From contig CAXKVV010000795.1 of the NCBI GenBank assembly GCA_964058805.1, forward strand, positions 1 to 29,397: a DNA stretch of 29,397 bases. Reading direction: 5' to 3'. The position numbers were made by a program, and so were the translations under genes. Under the pieces are notes generated by a model. That model saw nothing but the letters and a program-made list of their open reading frames with translations, made no database searches and was not told where the DNA came from. Source of the DNA: Schoenoplectus triqueter. Taxonomy: Eukaryota; Streptophyta; Magnoliopsida; Poales; Cyperaceae. Positions 9,482 to 20,587 of the stretch are shown piece after piece (positions within the stretch are counted from its first letter, which is position 1; each line of letters begins with the position of its first letter).

Positions 9482-12018
9482 TCTCTGGAAGATCGACGAT
9501 ATGGATTAAGATAATTTAATTTGTGATTAGTGGTCCACTAGAGGATCACGGTTTAAGAAATTCTGACAAAAATTGCTCACTTCTATCTTCTAATATATCT
9601 TGATGGAAGATATGATTAATATTTCTAAGAGAAAAAATATTAAAATTTATTTGTTTGAAAGTGTTATAAAAGCATGAGCAATAAAGTGGAATGAATGTGC
9701 TTTGGATATTAATTCATAAATACCAAGCAAGATTTGTCTAAAGCTACATGTGTAGAAATTGTCCGCATATAATTAAACATCTCAGATGTAAATATAAATT
9801 ATCTATCAAAATTTACGTCATACACGAATGAGAATATAGAGAATATTTTCATAAAGCAACAAAAGATGGGGAAAAGTCAAAGACCCATATTCAGAAGCCA
9901 AAGTAATGTTTGGCAAGTTTTCTCATATTTATTTGATTAATTTATTATTTTTGAATTTAGTCACATGTCCTGAATTATGTTGTTATACAATGATGATGAT
10001 AATATCTTATATAAATCAAATAGATAATATATTCATTTTTAAGGATATCACAAAAATGAATTCATGTAATCATTCAAAATAAAAGTTTTTGTTTCTTTTT
10101 TCATTCTTAAGGTATTTTTTTTCGATTTAAATATTTTTTAATGTACAGTCAATAATCCATATCGTTCATTAATTAAGAAAATAGAGGTTGGTTCCTTCGG
10201 CTAATTAATTAAGAAAATAGAATTTGGTATGTATTAATGACAATTAGGACAACAACCTGTTCGTAATTTGACCATTTCAATATAAATGGTCTGAGGATTA
10301 CCAATTTATTTAACTGGAGAGCAGAGATCGAGTATATGACTGAAAAATAATATTTTATATCCATAATAAATTTGTGTAATGCTTATGGAATTCAGCGTAT
10401 AATTATCCTACTGGCCCATTAAAATTGTACGTTAAAACATTAAACATTTTTTTCTTTGGTCTGGGTATAATTATCCTATAGGCATTTCTTCAAAACAAAT
10501 AAAGGAAGATAGATTATGTCAAATTTTGTATGTTTAAAATTAAGGTTGGTTAATCATCATTCCAATAAAAATTTAACTACATTAAGTGCTAAAAATTTTA
10601 TTAAAAAATTTGCCGAGCTTGAATCTTTTTTTGAGAAACTTAATTTTATCTTTTATAAAAAAAACAATCAAATTTATTTTTCTTTTTCTCTTTTTTTTTG
10701 TATGAAGAGTTCTTGTGATAATATTTACACCATAAACACATTAGTCCGGCAGAACAATATTCCATGAAAATCATATTATATTTTTTCCATTTTTTTCTCC
10801 AGCTCAAAATTTGTTAGATAGCCATCTACTGAGTACTGACCCAATAGGCTAGCGCCGAGAAAATTCGAAGACCTCTAATATTTAAAGAGTTTACAAATAT
10901 TCATTTGGAACAAAAGGGGTGTATAGCTTTTGTTTGACTGCAATTGTAATGACATTTTTATCTTTGCATGTAGGATCATAATCAATTGTATCTCACTATG
11001 TTAGCTGAACAAAAATACTATCAACTCTATCAAAGTATATGTTAACAAGAGTTGGTACAATGGAGTTCTCCTAAGCACGGGCAGATGTAGTCTATATCAG
11101 GGGAGGTTAATTGACCTCCCTTAAATTTTAAAAAATATTATTTTTAAGTTAAAATTTTATTAACCTGACTCCCCTAAATTAAATTGCTGACCTTTATAGA
11201 TTGTCTGATTATTTTTCAATGAGAAAAAATATTTAATATCGTATATAATGAAAGACTTATGCAAAAAATTAAAATATGAAGTCTTGTGAAAGAAAAATTT
11301 CTTTATCGCTATGATTATTTATTATTTTGACTTTTTATTATTTTTTATTTTTAATATATAAAATATATTATTTTAATATTTTCTATTTAATACCTGATTA
11401 ATTAATGGGTTTAAACCCAATAAACTACTGAATCTAATTATTGACCCTCTTGACCAAAATCCTGCATCGCTCTTGAGGAAACCCTCTTCCCATTTCAGTA
11501 CCACCCGGTTCAATCAACACTAAATTAGACTCGAACAAATCGACTTGAATAAACTGAAACAACTATGGGTCGTCAATTTTACAAGACAACACCTATAGAA
11601 GCAGGGACACATAGTGTTATGTGAAAAGCTAGTGTGGGATCTCAACTTTTGTACTGTAAGATAATGAGAAGTTGTAGGGATATACAGTTTTTTTAATGAG
11701 TTGAAGATTGTTATAAGTTATTAAATTTCATTTACTAAATGTGAAGATGTATTCTATACATTTTATTTGGATTTCTGGTGCTCAGTGCATTTTCATGAAT
11801 TGTATTAGATCAAGTGGAACAAATTCATATTAATGTTGGAAGTATTATATATGAATATATGAGAATATGACACTTCTACCCCCATCAAACCTATAGACTA
11901 TTGTATTGAAAAAAAACTTGTTCGGATTCAACCCGACATGTTGAAGTCGTCAACGTGATATGTTGTGAGGTCAAGCCAGTCTCAACTCGTGGACCAACGA
12001 ATCCATGCCTAAGACGGA
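9482..12018. other. Long non-coding AT-rich stretch
   Basis: No gene is recognised. An 83-aa frame at 10516-10767 is lysine/phenylalanine-rich, as expected of AT-rich DNA, with no motif. GGGGAGGTTAATTGACCTCCC at about 11101-11121 is a 7-bp stem with a 6-nt loop and may mark an old transposon end. AATTAAGAAAATAGA occurs twice near 10170-10225. The rest holds nothing I can name. Confidence 0.4.
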
Positions 12019-12096
12019 TTATGGTCGATCGATCCCAAAAATACATGATTAGAATTTATGGTCGATCGATCCCAAAAATACATGACTAGAATTTAT
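12019..12096. repeat. 37-bp tandem duplication
   Basis: TTATGGTCGATCGATCCCAA occurs at 12019 and 12056. The two units are nearly identical over 37 bp (one T/C difference in the ATGA-TAGAATTT part). Confidence 0.9.
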
Positions 12097-12737
12097 CTCC
12101 CCCAAAACCCAATCCAGCCTGACCATCCCACACAACCCCGTCAAAACTCACCCGCAACCCATCAAAATCCATCCTCGGTCTATTAACTTTACCCACTTGA
12201 CCTGTTACCGTACCGGCCCATGTAAGTCTCGCTTCCTAGCCTTTCTGCCACAGCATCGATTTCAGTACTCTGGTCTAATCAAGGTATCAACTGTTAGCTA
12301 AGTTGTTTAGAGACATATAGCTATTTCTTTAGTAAGTGTTTATGCGTGTATAATTTATTAGTTTCTCCAGATCAAATTATCGAGCACTTTATCTAAATGA
12401 CAAAAACACTAAAAATTATTCTACGTAGTGTTTTCTATGATTTGACTCCTTGTAATGTACATTACAATGAATGGTGGTATTCTTTTGGGATTTCTCACTT
12501 CGAATATGTACCTGGCCTCTAGTTGCCAAAAATTGATTTCTTGAAAAAATAGCATATCTTTTTTTTCTTCATGTATAATTTCATTTCTACTTAACCAAAA
12601 AGCAAATCATAATCCTCTTTTCTTTTTAATCAATCCAAAGACCAAATAGGAGAATCAGAAGAAGCATGCAAAGCTTGATTTAAGTTCAAATCTTCACAAA
12701 GTGTTCGTGGAGCCGTTGGAGAAATCTAAGCATTCAC
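12097..12737. other. Non-coding stretch, nothing recognised
   Basis: There is a C-rich patch at about 12097-12235 (CCCAAAACCC, CAACCCCGTC, CAACCCATC), then AT-rich DNA. No gene or repeat boundary was established. Confidence 0.4.
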
Positions 12738-12823
12738 TGAAAATTCTAGAATTGATCGAGAAAGACAGTAAAGACAGTAATGAAAATTCTAGAATTGATC
12801 GAGAAAGACAATAAAGACAGTAA
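12738..12823. repeat. 43-bp tandem duplication
   Basis: TGAAAATTCTAGAATTGATC begins at 12738 and 12781. The units differ at one position (GACAGTAAAG against GACAATAAAG). The 64-aa - strand frame here only reads through the duplication. Confidence 0.9.
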
Positions 12824-12844
12824 TGTGCATTGTTGTAACGAATT

Positions 12845-12930
12845 TTTATATTTTTTGAAATTATAAAAAATGAAAAATTCAAAATCATTAAAGATTATAA
12901 ATGGTTAAATATTTTGGACTATTTTGACAT
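12845..12930. repeat. Left half of the repeat split by the outer element
   Basis: TTGAAATTATAAAAA and the following motifs align with about 2315-2400, and the sequence resumes at 28605 after the outer retrotransposon. It ends with the target duplication GACAT at 12926-12930. Confidence 0.5.
12926..12930. repeat. Target-site duplication GACAT (left, outer element)
   Basis: GACAT precedes the TG start of the 5' LTR and is repeated at 28600-28604 after the CA end of the 3' LTR. Confidence 0.9.
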
Positions 12931-13185
12931 TGTTATAAAACATAATGATAGATATTTTATCTCCTCCACTTCCTCTCATAATGACAGATATTTTTCATAC
13001 CCTTTACCTCATCCTTAATTTTGGATTTAATTTTGTATTAATTTTCTCCTTTATTACATGATGTTTCTCTGGCCTATAAATAGAGGCCTATATATTGTTG
13101 ATTGTTGTACATCTCCAGAAGAGATAATATAGAAATAAGATTTTAACCTCTCATAATTTTTGTCTTCTATCTTTACTTTATAACA
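12931..13185 (+). repeat. 5' LTR of the outer element
   Basis: It starts TGTTATAAAA and ends CTTTATAACA. It shares long identical blocks with 28350-28599, such as ATTACATGATGTTTCTCT and CATCTCCAGAAGAGATAATA. It contains a TATA box at 13075-13082. Confidence 0.9.
13075..13082 (+). promoter_or_regulatory. TATA box of the outer 5' LTR
   Basis: The context CCTATAAATAGAGG is a good plant TATA box about 110 bp before the LTR end. The matching site in the 3' LTR has decayed to TATGAATA (28495-28502). Confidence 0.65.
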
Positions 13186-13203
13186 CGTTATCAGCACAAC
13201 TTC
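13186..13203 (+). other. Putative primer-binding site of the outer element
   Basis: CGTTATCAGCACAACTTC follows the 5' LTR directly. It shares TATCAG with the common iMet-type site TGGTATCAGAGC but matches it only partly, so either the primer differs or the site has decayed. Confidence 0.4.
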
Positions 13204-13743
13204 GCTCTGGTCGAGTTGTGACGGAAGTTTGTTTTATAGTAGAAACACGACATCGACATAATCAGATTATCGTAAAATTGTCTCTAACAAGAGGTACTCT
13301 TTAGATTATATTTTATCATTTTACCATTAATTATAATATCTATTTTCTTGATGATTTTTTTTATATTGGATGAGACTAATATTTTCATTCCCCGAAGAGA
13401 ATGATAAAATAAGTAAATATAATAAATGTTATTTATTTATTCAATAACTATAAGTTATTTATACTTTTAATGGCCAGAAGTCATTATATTTAATAATTGA
13501 AAGTTTTATCAACATGTGTTACGATTGATAATTCAAAATTATCGATATACTTAATAACCATAAGTTATTATTTTATTCAACTAAAATGATAACCAAAAGT
13601 TATCAATTAGATAAATATAATATCTCTAATCTCTTCTCTTAATGACCTGAAATTATTAATATTCTTTTTCTTTAGTAATTTTCTTAAATGGATGCTCGAT
13701 TAAATTTATTAATATTAGTAGTATTTTTTATTTTGTAGTGATT

Positions 13744-14690
13744 ATGGTAAATCTTACTAAACATGAATTCGTTGCCCTTGATATATCGGGCAAAAACTAT
13801 CTCCCATGGACTTTCGATACTGAGATCCATCTTACCGTAAATAATCTTGGAGATACAATAAAAGATGAAAATAATGTCTCCCCACACGAGAAAGTCGAAA
13901 CAATAATATTCCTCTGTCATCATCTCCGTGATAATTTTAAAAACTGAATATTTAACGGTGAAAGATCCGTTAGAATTGTGAAATTTTTTAAAAGAAAGAC
14001 ATGACAATAAAAAATAAGTGCTCCTCCTAAAAACTCATTATGAATGGATTCATTTAAGGTTGCAATATTTTAAATCTATGAGTGAATATAATTCCGCAAT
14101 GTTTCATATAAATTTTGAATTAAAATTATGCAGAGAAAAGATTACTGATGAAGAAATGTTAGAAAAAATATTTTGCACATTTCATACTTTGAATTTTCTC
14201 CTGCAGTAGCAATATCGGGAGCATGGTTTTAAAAATATTCAGAATTGATATCATGTCTTTTCATTGCGGAATAAAATAACGAGGTTTCATGAAAAATCAT
14301 CAATCACGGCCCACTGGCTCTAGTCCATTTCCCGAAGCAAATATGACATAATTCCCTGAAGCGAATGCAACATCATTTAAAGAAAATCATGGTTGAAGAC
14401 GTGGTCAAGGATGTGTTCGCGGCCCCAGAAGAGGTCATGGACATGGTAGCAATAATGTTTGATGACGTGAATGTCATGATTCTAAATCAAATGACAACAA
14501 TGCGGAGAGATATGGAAAGAAAAATAATTCATCATCTTCTAAAAAGTCGGAAAGTAATTGTTATGGATGTGGTATGACAAACCATTGGTCACACACATAT
14601 CGTACTCCCAAATATTTAGTTGAACTCTACCAGGCATCCATCACGAAAAAGGGAAAAAATAGAAACAAATTTTATTGAAAATGAGTCAAA
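13744..14690 (+). pseudogene. Outer copia gag remnant with damaged CCHC knuckle
   Basis: The ATG at 13744 begins a copia-type Gag whose N-terminus contains FVALDISGKNYLPW, a conserved start known in many plant copia polyproteins. The frame stops at 13947. Homologous sequence continues in other frames: YEWIHLRLQYFKSMSEYNSA near 14040-14100 and EEMLEKIFCTFHT near 14150-14190. The nucleocapsid knuckle at about 14560-14605 reads CYGCGMTNHWSHTY: the first C, second C and H of CX2CX4HX4C are there, but the last Cys is Tyr (TAT, one G-to-A step from TGT). With several stops this cannot make Gag, the particle protein that packages the RNA. Confidence 0.8.
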
Positions 14691-15110
14691 TGGTTTACTC
14701 ATGGATACACATTTAGATATTTCTGATTTCTTTGAGAATGTTGATAAAGAAATAAATATTATGAACTAAGTTTTTTTTGTTTATTTTAGTTCAGTTTTAT
14801 GTTGTAAGTTTATGTTTCTCATAAATAAAATTAGTTTCTTTAAATTTGATCTTGTATATTTTTTTTGTTCAAAGTAAAAAGAATATGATTGAAGGCTCCA
14901 GTAGAGCAATGATATGTATTAGAGACGAATGTCTTTTCTCAGTTGTCTCCTGTAGAGATACATGTTCATATAATTTCTGGTATTTGTAACTTAATTGAAG
15001 GATCTGAAAGAACTTGTATTTTATTACCTGAAGAAACAAAATTAATTATAAATGACGCATTATACTCTAGTAAATTCAGAAGAAATTAACTAAGTTTTAT
15101 AGATATTCGG
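14691..15110 (+). pseudogene. Degenerate protease region of the outer element
   Basis: This span should hold the aspartic protease that cuts the copia polyprotein. I found no DTG or DSG active-site motif in any + frame. Only flanking remnants are readable, such as INDALYSSKFRRN near 15045-15090, which in relatives lies just after the protease core. The core appears deleted or decayed beyond recognition by eye. Confidence 0.45.
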
Positions 15111-16210
15111 CGTAATGGTTATAATATCGAAACCATGACTGAAAATAATATTGAATATCTTCAAATTACAATGATAAAGTACGACCAAAAAATATATTGG
15201 AAAAGCTGAAAGCTTTATCATCTGGACTATATTGTACGAACATAAATTCAATAGAATCAAATATGATCAGTAACCAGAAGTTAAATGAAACAAAAATGTT
15301 TACTCGGTTGCATGAGAAATTAGGTCATCCAGATAACATTATGATGAGGATAATAATTAAAAGTGCAAATGGGCATCCCCTAATGGACGTAAAGATTATA
15401 TTATCAAAAGATTTATCACGTGCAACATGTCTCTTGGAAAATTGATAATTAGGCCATCTAAAAATAAAATTAAAAATGAATCTCTTTTATTTTTAGAGAG
15501 AATTCAAGGATATATTTGTGGGTCTATTTCTCTTCCATGTGGACAATTTAGATATTTTTATAGTTTTAATTGATACATCAACTCGATGGTCATATATTTA
15601 TCTATTAGCTACAAAAAAAATATTACATTTGCTAGGCTATTAGCATAAATAATCCAATTAAGAACATTTTTTTCGGATTACCAAATTAAGAGTATATGGC
15701 TTGATAGTGCAGGAGAGTTAACATCCTCGTATTTTAATGATTATTATATGTCAATTGAGATTAAGGAAGAACATCCAGTTGCTCATGTACGTACACAAAA
15801 TGATTTAGCTTAATCATTAATTAAAAGATTATAACTGATTGCTAGACCATTACATATAAAATATAATCTACTATCTTCTACATGAGGACATACCATATTA
15901 CATATTGTTGCACTTATTAGATTAAGACCAATTGCATCTCATAAATTTTCTCCATTACAATTGGACTCTGGAAGAGAACCAAACTTGTCTCATCTTAAAA
16001 TTTTTAGTTGTATTGTGTATGTTCCAATTTCTCCTCCACAACGCACAAAAATGGGACCAAAAAGAAGATTGAGAATTTATATTGATTTCCACTCTCCATC
16101 AATTATTAAATATTTAGAACCATGAACTGGAGATATTTTTACAGCTCATTTTGCTGATTGTCAATTTGATGACACAATATTCCTAATCTTAGGGGGAGAA
16201 AAAGAAAAGC
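15111..16210 (+). pseudogene. Outer copia pre-integrase and integrase remnant
   Basis: Readable pieces in order: RLHEKLGHPDNIMM (GAG-pre-integrase domain, His kept) in the frame 15197-15445; DTSTRWSYIYLL near 15570-15610; IWLDSAGELTSSYFNDYYMS near 15690-15750, corresponding to the second catalytic Asp region; EEHPVAHVRTQND near 15765-15805; then SPLQLDSGREPNLSHLKIFS near 15950-16010 and MGPKRRLRIYIDFHSPS near 16050-16100. Stops interrupt the frame repeatedly. The intact enzyme would insert the cDNA into the host genome; this one is inactive. Confidence 0.75.
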
Positions 16211-16770
16211 TAAAAAACTAAGTAACTTAAAATGCACCATCAATATCTTATCTTGATCCCCGGAGTGGTCAATGTGAACTGAAAATTTGAAAGATTATAC
16301 ATTTATAAAGAATAGCAAATAAATTACCAGATGCATTTATAAATACAAAAAGAATGACTAAATCACATATATCAGCTTTAAATACGCATGCTCGAATTGA
16401 TATAACCCCAACAGAGGTTACTATACAAAGAAAACGTGAAAGACCAATCGGTTCCAAAGATAAAATTTCACAAAAAAGGAAATAACAGAATAATGCAGTT
16501 AGTGTAACTCCGGCATAAGTTACTGATAAAATCCAGAAGAGATTGTCAGTAAAATCTCAGAAGAGATTGAAAGTAGAACCCCAGATGAGGTCATTCATAA
16601 AGTTCCTGAAGAAACTGAGGTATCGAATGATTATGAGATCTCAATAAATTATATACAGAATTGTATAATATGGAACCAAAATAAAATACGTATTGATAAA
16701 TTTTTTGCATATGCTATAACAATTGAAATGATAAATGAGGAAGATTATGTGCCAAAAACTCCAGAAGAGT
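16211..16770 (+). pseudogene. Linker between integrase and RT, outer element
   Basis: This is the low-conservation spacer of the copia polyprotein. KRMTKSHISALNTHARIDIT-like coding is readable near 16350-16405 and an EEIVSKISEEIESRTPDEV-like stretch near 16535-16590, in a broken frame. It joins the integrase remnant to the RT remnant. The 62-aa - strand frame here is an antisense shadow. Confidence 0.5.
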
Positions 16771-17568
16771 GTTTGCACAGAAATTATTGACCAAAATGGA
16801 AAAATACCCTGAAGGTTGAATTAGATTCGTTTGAAAAGCGAAATATTTTTGGACATGCAGTCCTAACACCTAAAAATTTTAATCCTGTAGGTTACAAGTG
16901 GGTATTTACAATAAAAAGAAATGAGAAAAATGAGATTGTGAGATATAAAGCAAACCTGGTGGCACAAGATTTTACACAAATACTAGGAGTTTATTATAAA
17001 GAAACGTATTCACCTGTAGTGGATGCAATAACCCTTCAATTTTAATCAGTCTCACAATCACTGAGAACCTTCAAATGTGTCTCATGGATGTTGTCACAAC
17101 TTATTTGTATGGATCACTCGATAATGATATCTATATGAAAATCTTTGAAGGATTAAAAATGTCTGAATCATTTAAATCAAAACCTTGAGAAATATATTAT
17201 ATAAAGTTAAAACGATCATTGTATGGACTAAAACAGTCGGATCGAATGTGGTATAATCGACTCAGTGAATATCTCATAAAAGAATGATATAAATCTAATG
17301 TAATTAGTTCATGTGTTTTTATTAAATGATCATTCTCAAGTTTTATAATTATTATAATATATGTTGATGACCTGAATATCATTGGGTCTCCTGAATAGAT
17401 CGAAAAGATTATAAAATTATTAAAAAATAAATTTAAAATGAAAGATCTTGGTGTAACAAAGTTGTGTCTCGACCTACAGATCGAACATTTGCATAATGAT
17501 ATCTTTGTCCATCAATCAAACTAAATTTAAAGATGTTGAAACGTTTTAATATGGACAAAGCTCATCCT
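16771..17568 (+). pseudogene. Outer copia reverse transcriptase, 5' part
   Basis: RVT_2-type sequence is readable: FNPVGYKWVFTIKRNEKNEI at about 16870-16930, then RYKANLVAQDFTQ, LMDVVTTYLYGSL near 17085-17120 and SLYGLKQSDRMWYNRL near 17215-17265. The catalytic YVDD lies at 17360-17371. Stops and frameshifts break the frame. The sequence ends at DKAHPLS, where the inner element inserted at the CTAAG target, and the rest of the domain is found after 27363. The intact enzyme would copy the element RNA into cDNA. Confidence 0.85.
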
Positions 17569-17573
17569 CTAAG
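17569..17573. repeat. Target-site duplication CTAAG (left, inner element)
   Basis: CTAAG ends the left part of the outer RT and is repeated at 27359-27363 where that RT resumes. Confidence 0.95.
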
Positions 17574-18225
17574 TGTTGGGATTCGGAATGCCCAAATCCC
17601 ATTAATGCTCAAGCTGCGGAAAGACCGTAGAACAAAAATTTTACTTCTACTTAAGTTAGGGATTAAAGTATGTCGGATAATAACCGAGAGTTACAGACAT
17701 TTAATCCTTTACAAAAGACGGTAAAATATTATTTTACTTCTAACTTAAGCTTAGGGTTAAAGTGATGTGTCGGATGATTACCGAGAGATACACACCTCTT
17801 TAAACCTTTATTGATCTACTCCATGATTGATTTCTAAAATATTAATCTACTTAACAATTAAATAGATTAATATAAGATGTTATACCTCGCTTCCAAATTT
17901 TAATTGGAATGAAAATCGGCTTGTCTCGGAGCACCAAACGTCTGATGCCTCTGTAGGTTATCCACCAGGACTGACCAGAGAGCGGTTTATTTCTTTTGCC
18001 AGAAATACTGTAAACCGCGGTTTTTCGCAAAAACACTATTCACCCGAGAAAAAGACGAAATAGTACTATTCACGACTCGCAGTAATTCTGTTTCACAAAT
18101 GTGCAGAAATACCGCAACTTTCGTAAAAACACTATTCACCGATCCCGTGAATTCTGAAACAACCGTATACCGGGAGAGAGAAAGTAGAACTGATTTGGTG
18201 GAACTTTTTCTCTCACCCTACCCCT

Positions 18226-18235
18226 CTATTTATAG
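18226..18235 (-). promoter_or_regulatory. TATA box in the left inner LTR
   Basis: On the - strand the site reads CTATAAATAG followed by AGGGG, a strong plant TATA box. Predicted start of transcription is near 18198, leftward. In this 3' LTR it would fire into outer-element and flanking DNA. Confidence 0.75.
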
Positions 18236-18320
18236 AAAAAATGGAATTGATAAATTACCAAAATGCCCTCGTGAATAGTAAGGAGGTTTCAAAGTGAAAA
18301 GACCAAAATACCCTTGAGGA

Positions 18321-18389
18321 TGATGTCATGGATGATGTCATATATGATGTCATGGATGATGTCATATATGATGTCATGCATGATGTCAT
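18321..18389 (-). repeat. 12-bp TGATGTCAT array, 6 units
   Basis: Six copies of TGATGTCAT are spaced every 12 bp by GGA, ATA or GCA. The array lies about 85-165 bp upstream of the TATA box on the - strand. TGATGTCA is one base from the bZIP/CRE core TGACGTCA, so it may be an enhancer array (inference). Confidence 0.9.
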
Positions 18390-19683
18390 CTAAGATCCAA
18401 ATTTACAAGTTTGCCATTGGGCTTTTGGCCAAATTACCGAAATACCCTTGGGCTTTTGGATTTTGGGCTTTTCTGATTTTGGGTTTTTAATTATTAATTA
18501 AGGCTTTAATTATTAATGGGCTTTTGGCCCATAATTCAAATCCATAATTAACATTTAAAATCCAAATCAAATATATATATAATTGTCATCTACAATTATA
18601 TTTTTCTCGGTTGTTGTTTCGGCGAATTTATACGACGTGTCCAACACGTTATAAATTCAATCTGATTTTTGCTTCTTGTCATCTCTATGACAAATATAAT
18701 TATATCATATATAATTAATTATAACCATCTTATTATTAATTATAAACAATTTATAATTAATCAATAAGATTCTCCGATTAACTCCTATACGGTGTGACCC
18801 GACAGGATCCGTGTTATGTTGGTAAATAGAGTTAAAACCCTTTTAACTTCTATAATCATAGGAGGCATCTGGCAGAATGCACTATGACCATCCAATTACA
18901 CAGATGATGATGTACTGTACAATATCATGATCCAGTAAACTATTTACTTGTGTTTAATTCTTTTGTCTCATAGCTATCAGATCAGTTTCAAGGTAGGTAT
19001 GTGTCATCCTTGCAAACTTAATCTTTTCTTGATCCTGAGTAAAATATCAAATATAATTACTCTTGTAATTATACTGCTAGCAGATAATCTTACTCTATCA
19101 AGGGGCCCAGTGATGCTATAACTCATATAGAAATATGAGGGACAATAGTACTTTTGGCAAACCATCTCTTCCTCCGCATAAGTTATGTATACCGAAGAGC
19201 TACCTTTATAGCCACCTTTTACGGATAACGTTTGGTAGAAATCACACACATACATATCTTATGTAGGAAAAATGAATACCTCATACTTTAGAATTTAATA
19301 CTGAACGAAAACATTAATGACACGAACACAATTCCATTTAATGTTTCATTCGGGGTCTATCAAATACGATGTTCCTAGAACATCTATTTATGTGATTAAA
19401 ATGACAACTCTTTGTCTATGGTCTGTAAAACTTGACCATCATTTAATCCACATACTAACCTGATAACGGTTAATTAGTGTTCCTGCTAATTACCTTGGTT
19501 AGTGACTTTTAAGAGTATATTCTATATTATGAAGTTTCACAATTCCAGTCATGAACTCGGAATGATTCATAAATTCAATAATACTCAAGGAAACAAAATA
19601 TCGTTTAAATATCCAATTCATGAACAAAGCTTTATATAACAAATTTATCGTATTATTGACTTCAAGATTATTACAAACTAACA

Positions 19684-19702
19684 ATCTCCCACTTAAGCTT
19701 GG
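19684..19702 (-). other. Polypurine tract of the inner element
   Basis: On the - strand the sequence just before the 3' LTR ends AAGTGGGAGAT, followed by TGTTAG. This is the usual copia plus-strand primer position and composition. Confidence 0.8.
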
Positions 19703-20229
19703 AGTCAATCATATTGAGCCATGCCTTATACAAATCTCTTTATTCTATAAATCTCTCAGATTTAAAGGAAAATCTCACAGCCAATCTCCTATGTGTCTCA
19801 AACCCATAGAAGATATGTGCAACTAGTGCTTGGCCTGAGGTAGAGATCTTACAAGTGGATCAGCTGTGTTGCCGACGGTGTCAATTTTACAAATCTTTAT
19901 GTCGCCTCTATTTATGATTTTTCATATGAGGTGATAACGTCTGTGTAATCACTTACCACGAGCTCCGAGTCAGCACCGTAGATGAGAAACATATCCTTAG
20001 TTCTTCTTAAGTACTTAAAGATATTCTTTGCAGCATTCCAGTGCTCCTAGCATGGATTAGCCTGATATCTACTCGTCACACTCCAAGCGTACGAGACATC
20101 AGGGCGAGTGCACAACATGGCGTACATGATAGAGCCAATAGCCGAAGCATATGGTACTCTACTCATTATGTTTTGCTCATCAGTTGTCAAAGGACACTGA
20201 GTCTTGCTAAGCTGTGCACCATGATTCAT
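19703..20229 (-). pseudogene. Inner RNase H with internal deletion
   Basis: Reading leftward, the frame from 20229 to 20047 contains VPYASAIGSIMYAMLCTRPD, the conserved link from RT to RNase H, and stops at a TAG near 20048. The same frame then continues with a KNIFKYLRRTKDMFLIYGAD stretch and SDYTD. At about 19938-19946 it jumps directly to RYHLI-stop-KIINRGDIKICKID, the C-terminal end of the domain, followed by NTADPL and HIGDWL near 19760. In relatives roughly 80-90 residues with most RNase H catalytic acids lie between these blocks, so they are deleted here. The enzyme would remove the RNA strand during reverse transcription; this copy cannot. Confidence 0.8.
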
Positions 20230-20587
20230 TGGCAGAAATCTTTTCTTAGAATTCTACGTGCTGAACCGATTCAGCACTTTATCAATGTATGTGCTTTGAC
20301 TTAATCCAATAAGTCTCTTAGATCTATCTCTATAGATCTTTATGCCTAGTATATAGACAGCCTCGCCCAAATCCTTCATTGAGAACACTTTCTTTAATGA
20401 AGATTTGGCTGATTGCAATAGGGAATATCATTTCCCATTAAGAGTATATCATCCACATAGAGGATTAGAAAAGCGATGGCACTCCCACTAGTTTTCCTGT
20501 ATACACAATGTTCTTCTTTGCATCTGACGAAGTCAAACTGTTTGACTTCTTCGTCAAATCAAAGATTCCAACTCCGTGATGCTTGCT
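20230..20587 (-). pseudogene. Inner RT C-terminal part with YVDD
   Basis: The catalytic YVDD is encoded at 20448-20459 (- strand) and is followed by FSMKDLGEAVYILGIKI-type sequence at about 20340-20395, as in copia RT. The frame is broken on both sides, so no long open frame covers it. It connects the N-terminal RT part (20588-21086) with the RNase H link. Confidence 0.75.

Larger units (their letters stand above)
17574..19683 (-). repeat. 3' LTR of the inner element (left copy)
   Basis: On + it starts TGTTGGGATTCGG and ends ACAAACTAACA. Everywhere I compared it equals 25261-27358 except for one extra 12-bp unit in the TGATGTCA array. The U3/R boundary can be placed about 25-30 bp downstream of the TATA box on the - strand, giving a U3 of about 1.5 kb and R-U5 of about 0.6 kb. 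Confidence 0.95.

Noticed and set aside
10516..10767. 83-aa + frame starting with a good ATG
   Set aside because: Its Lys/Asn/Phe content is what AT-rich DNA gives; there is no motif, GC rise or promoter.
11490..11520. GGTTCAATC string resembling a tRNA T-arm
   Set aside because: No acceptor, D-arm or anticodon arm can be folded around it.
17851..18036. 61-aa - frame also present at 25538-25723
   Set aside because: It is duplicated only because it lies in both LTRs of the inner element, and in R-U5; there is no sign of a protein family.
19004..19255. 83-aa - frame also present at 26679-26930
   Set aside because: It is LTR U3 sequence duplicated with the LTR, with no recognisable domain.
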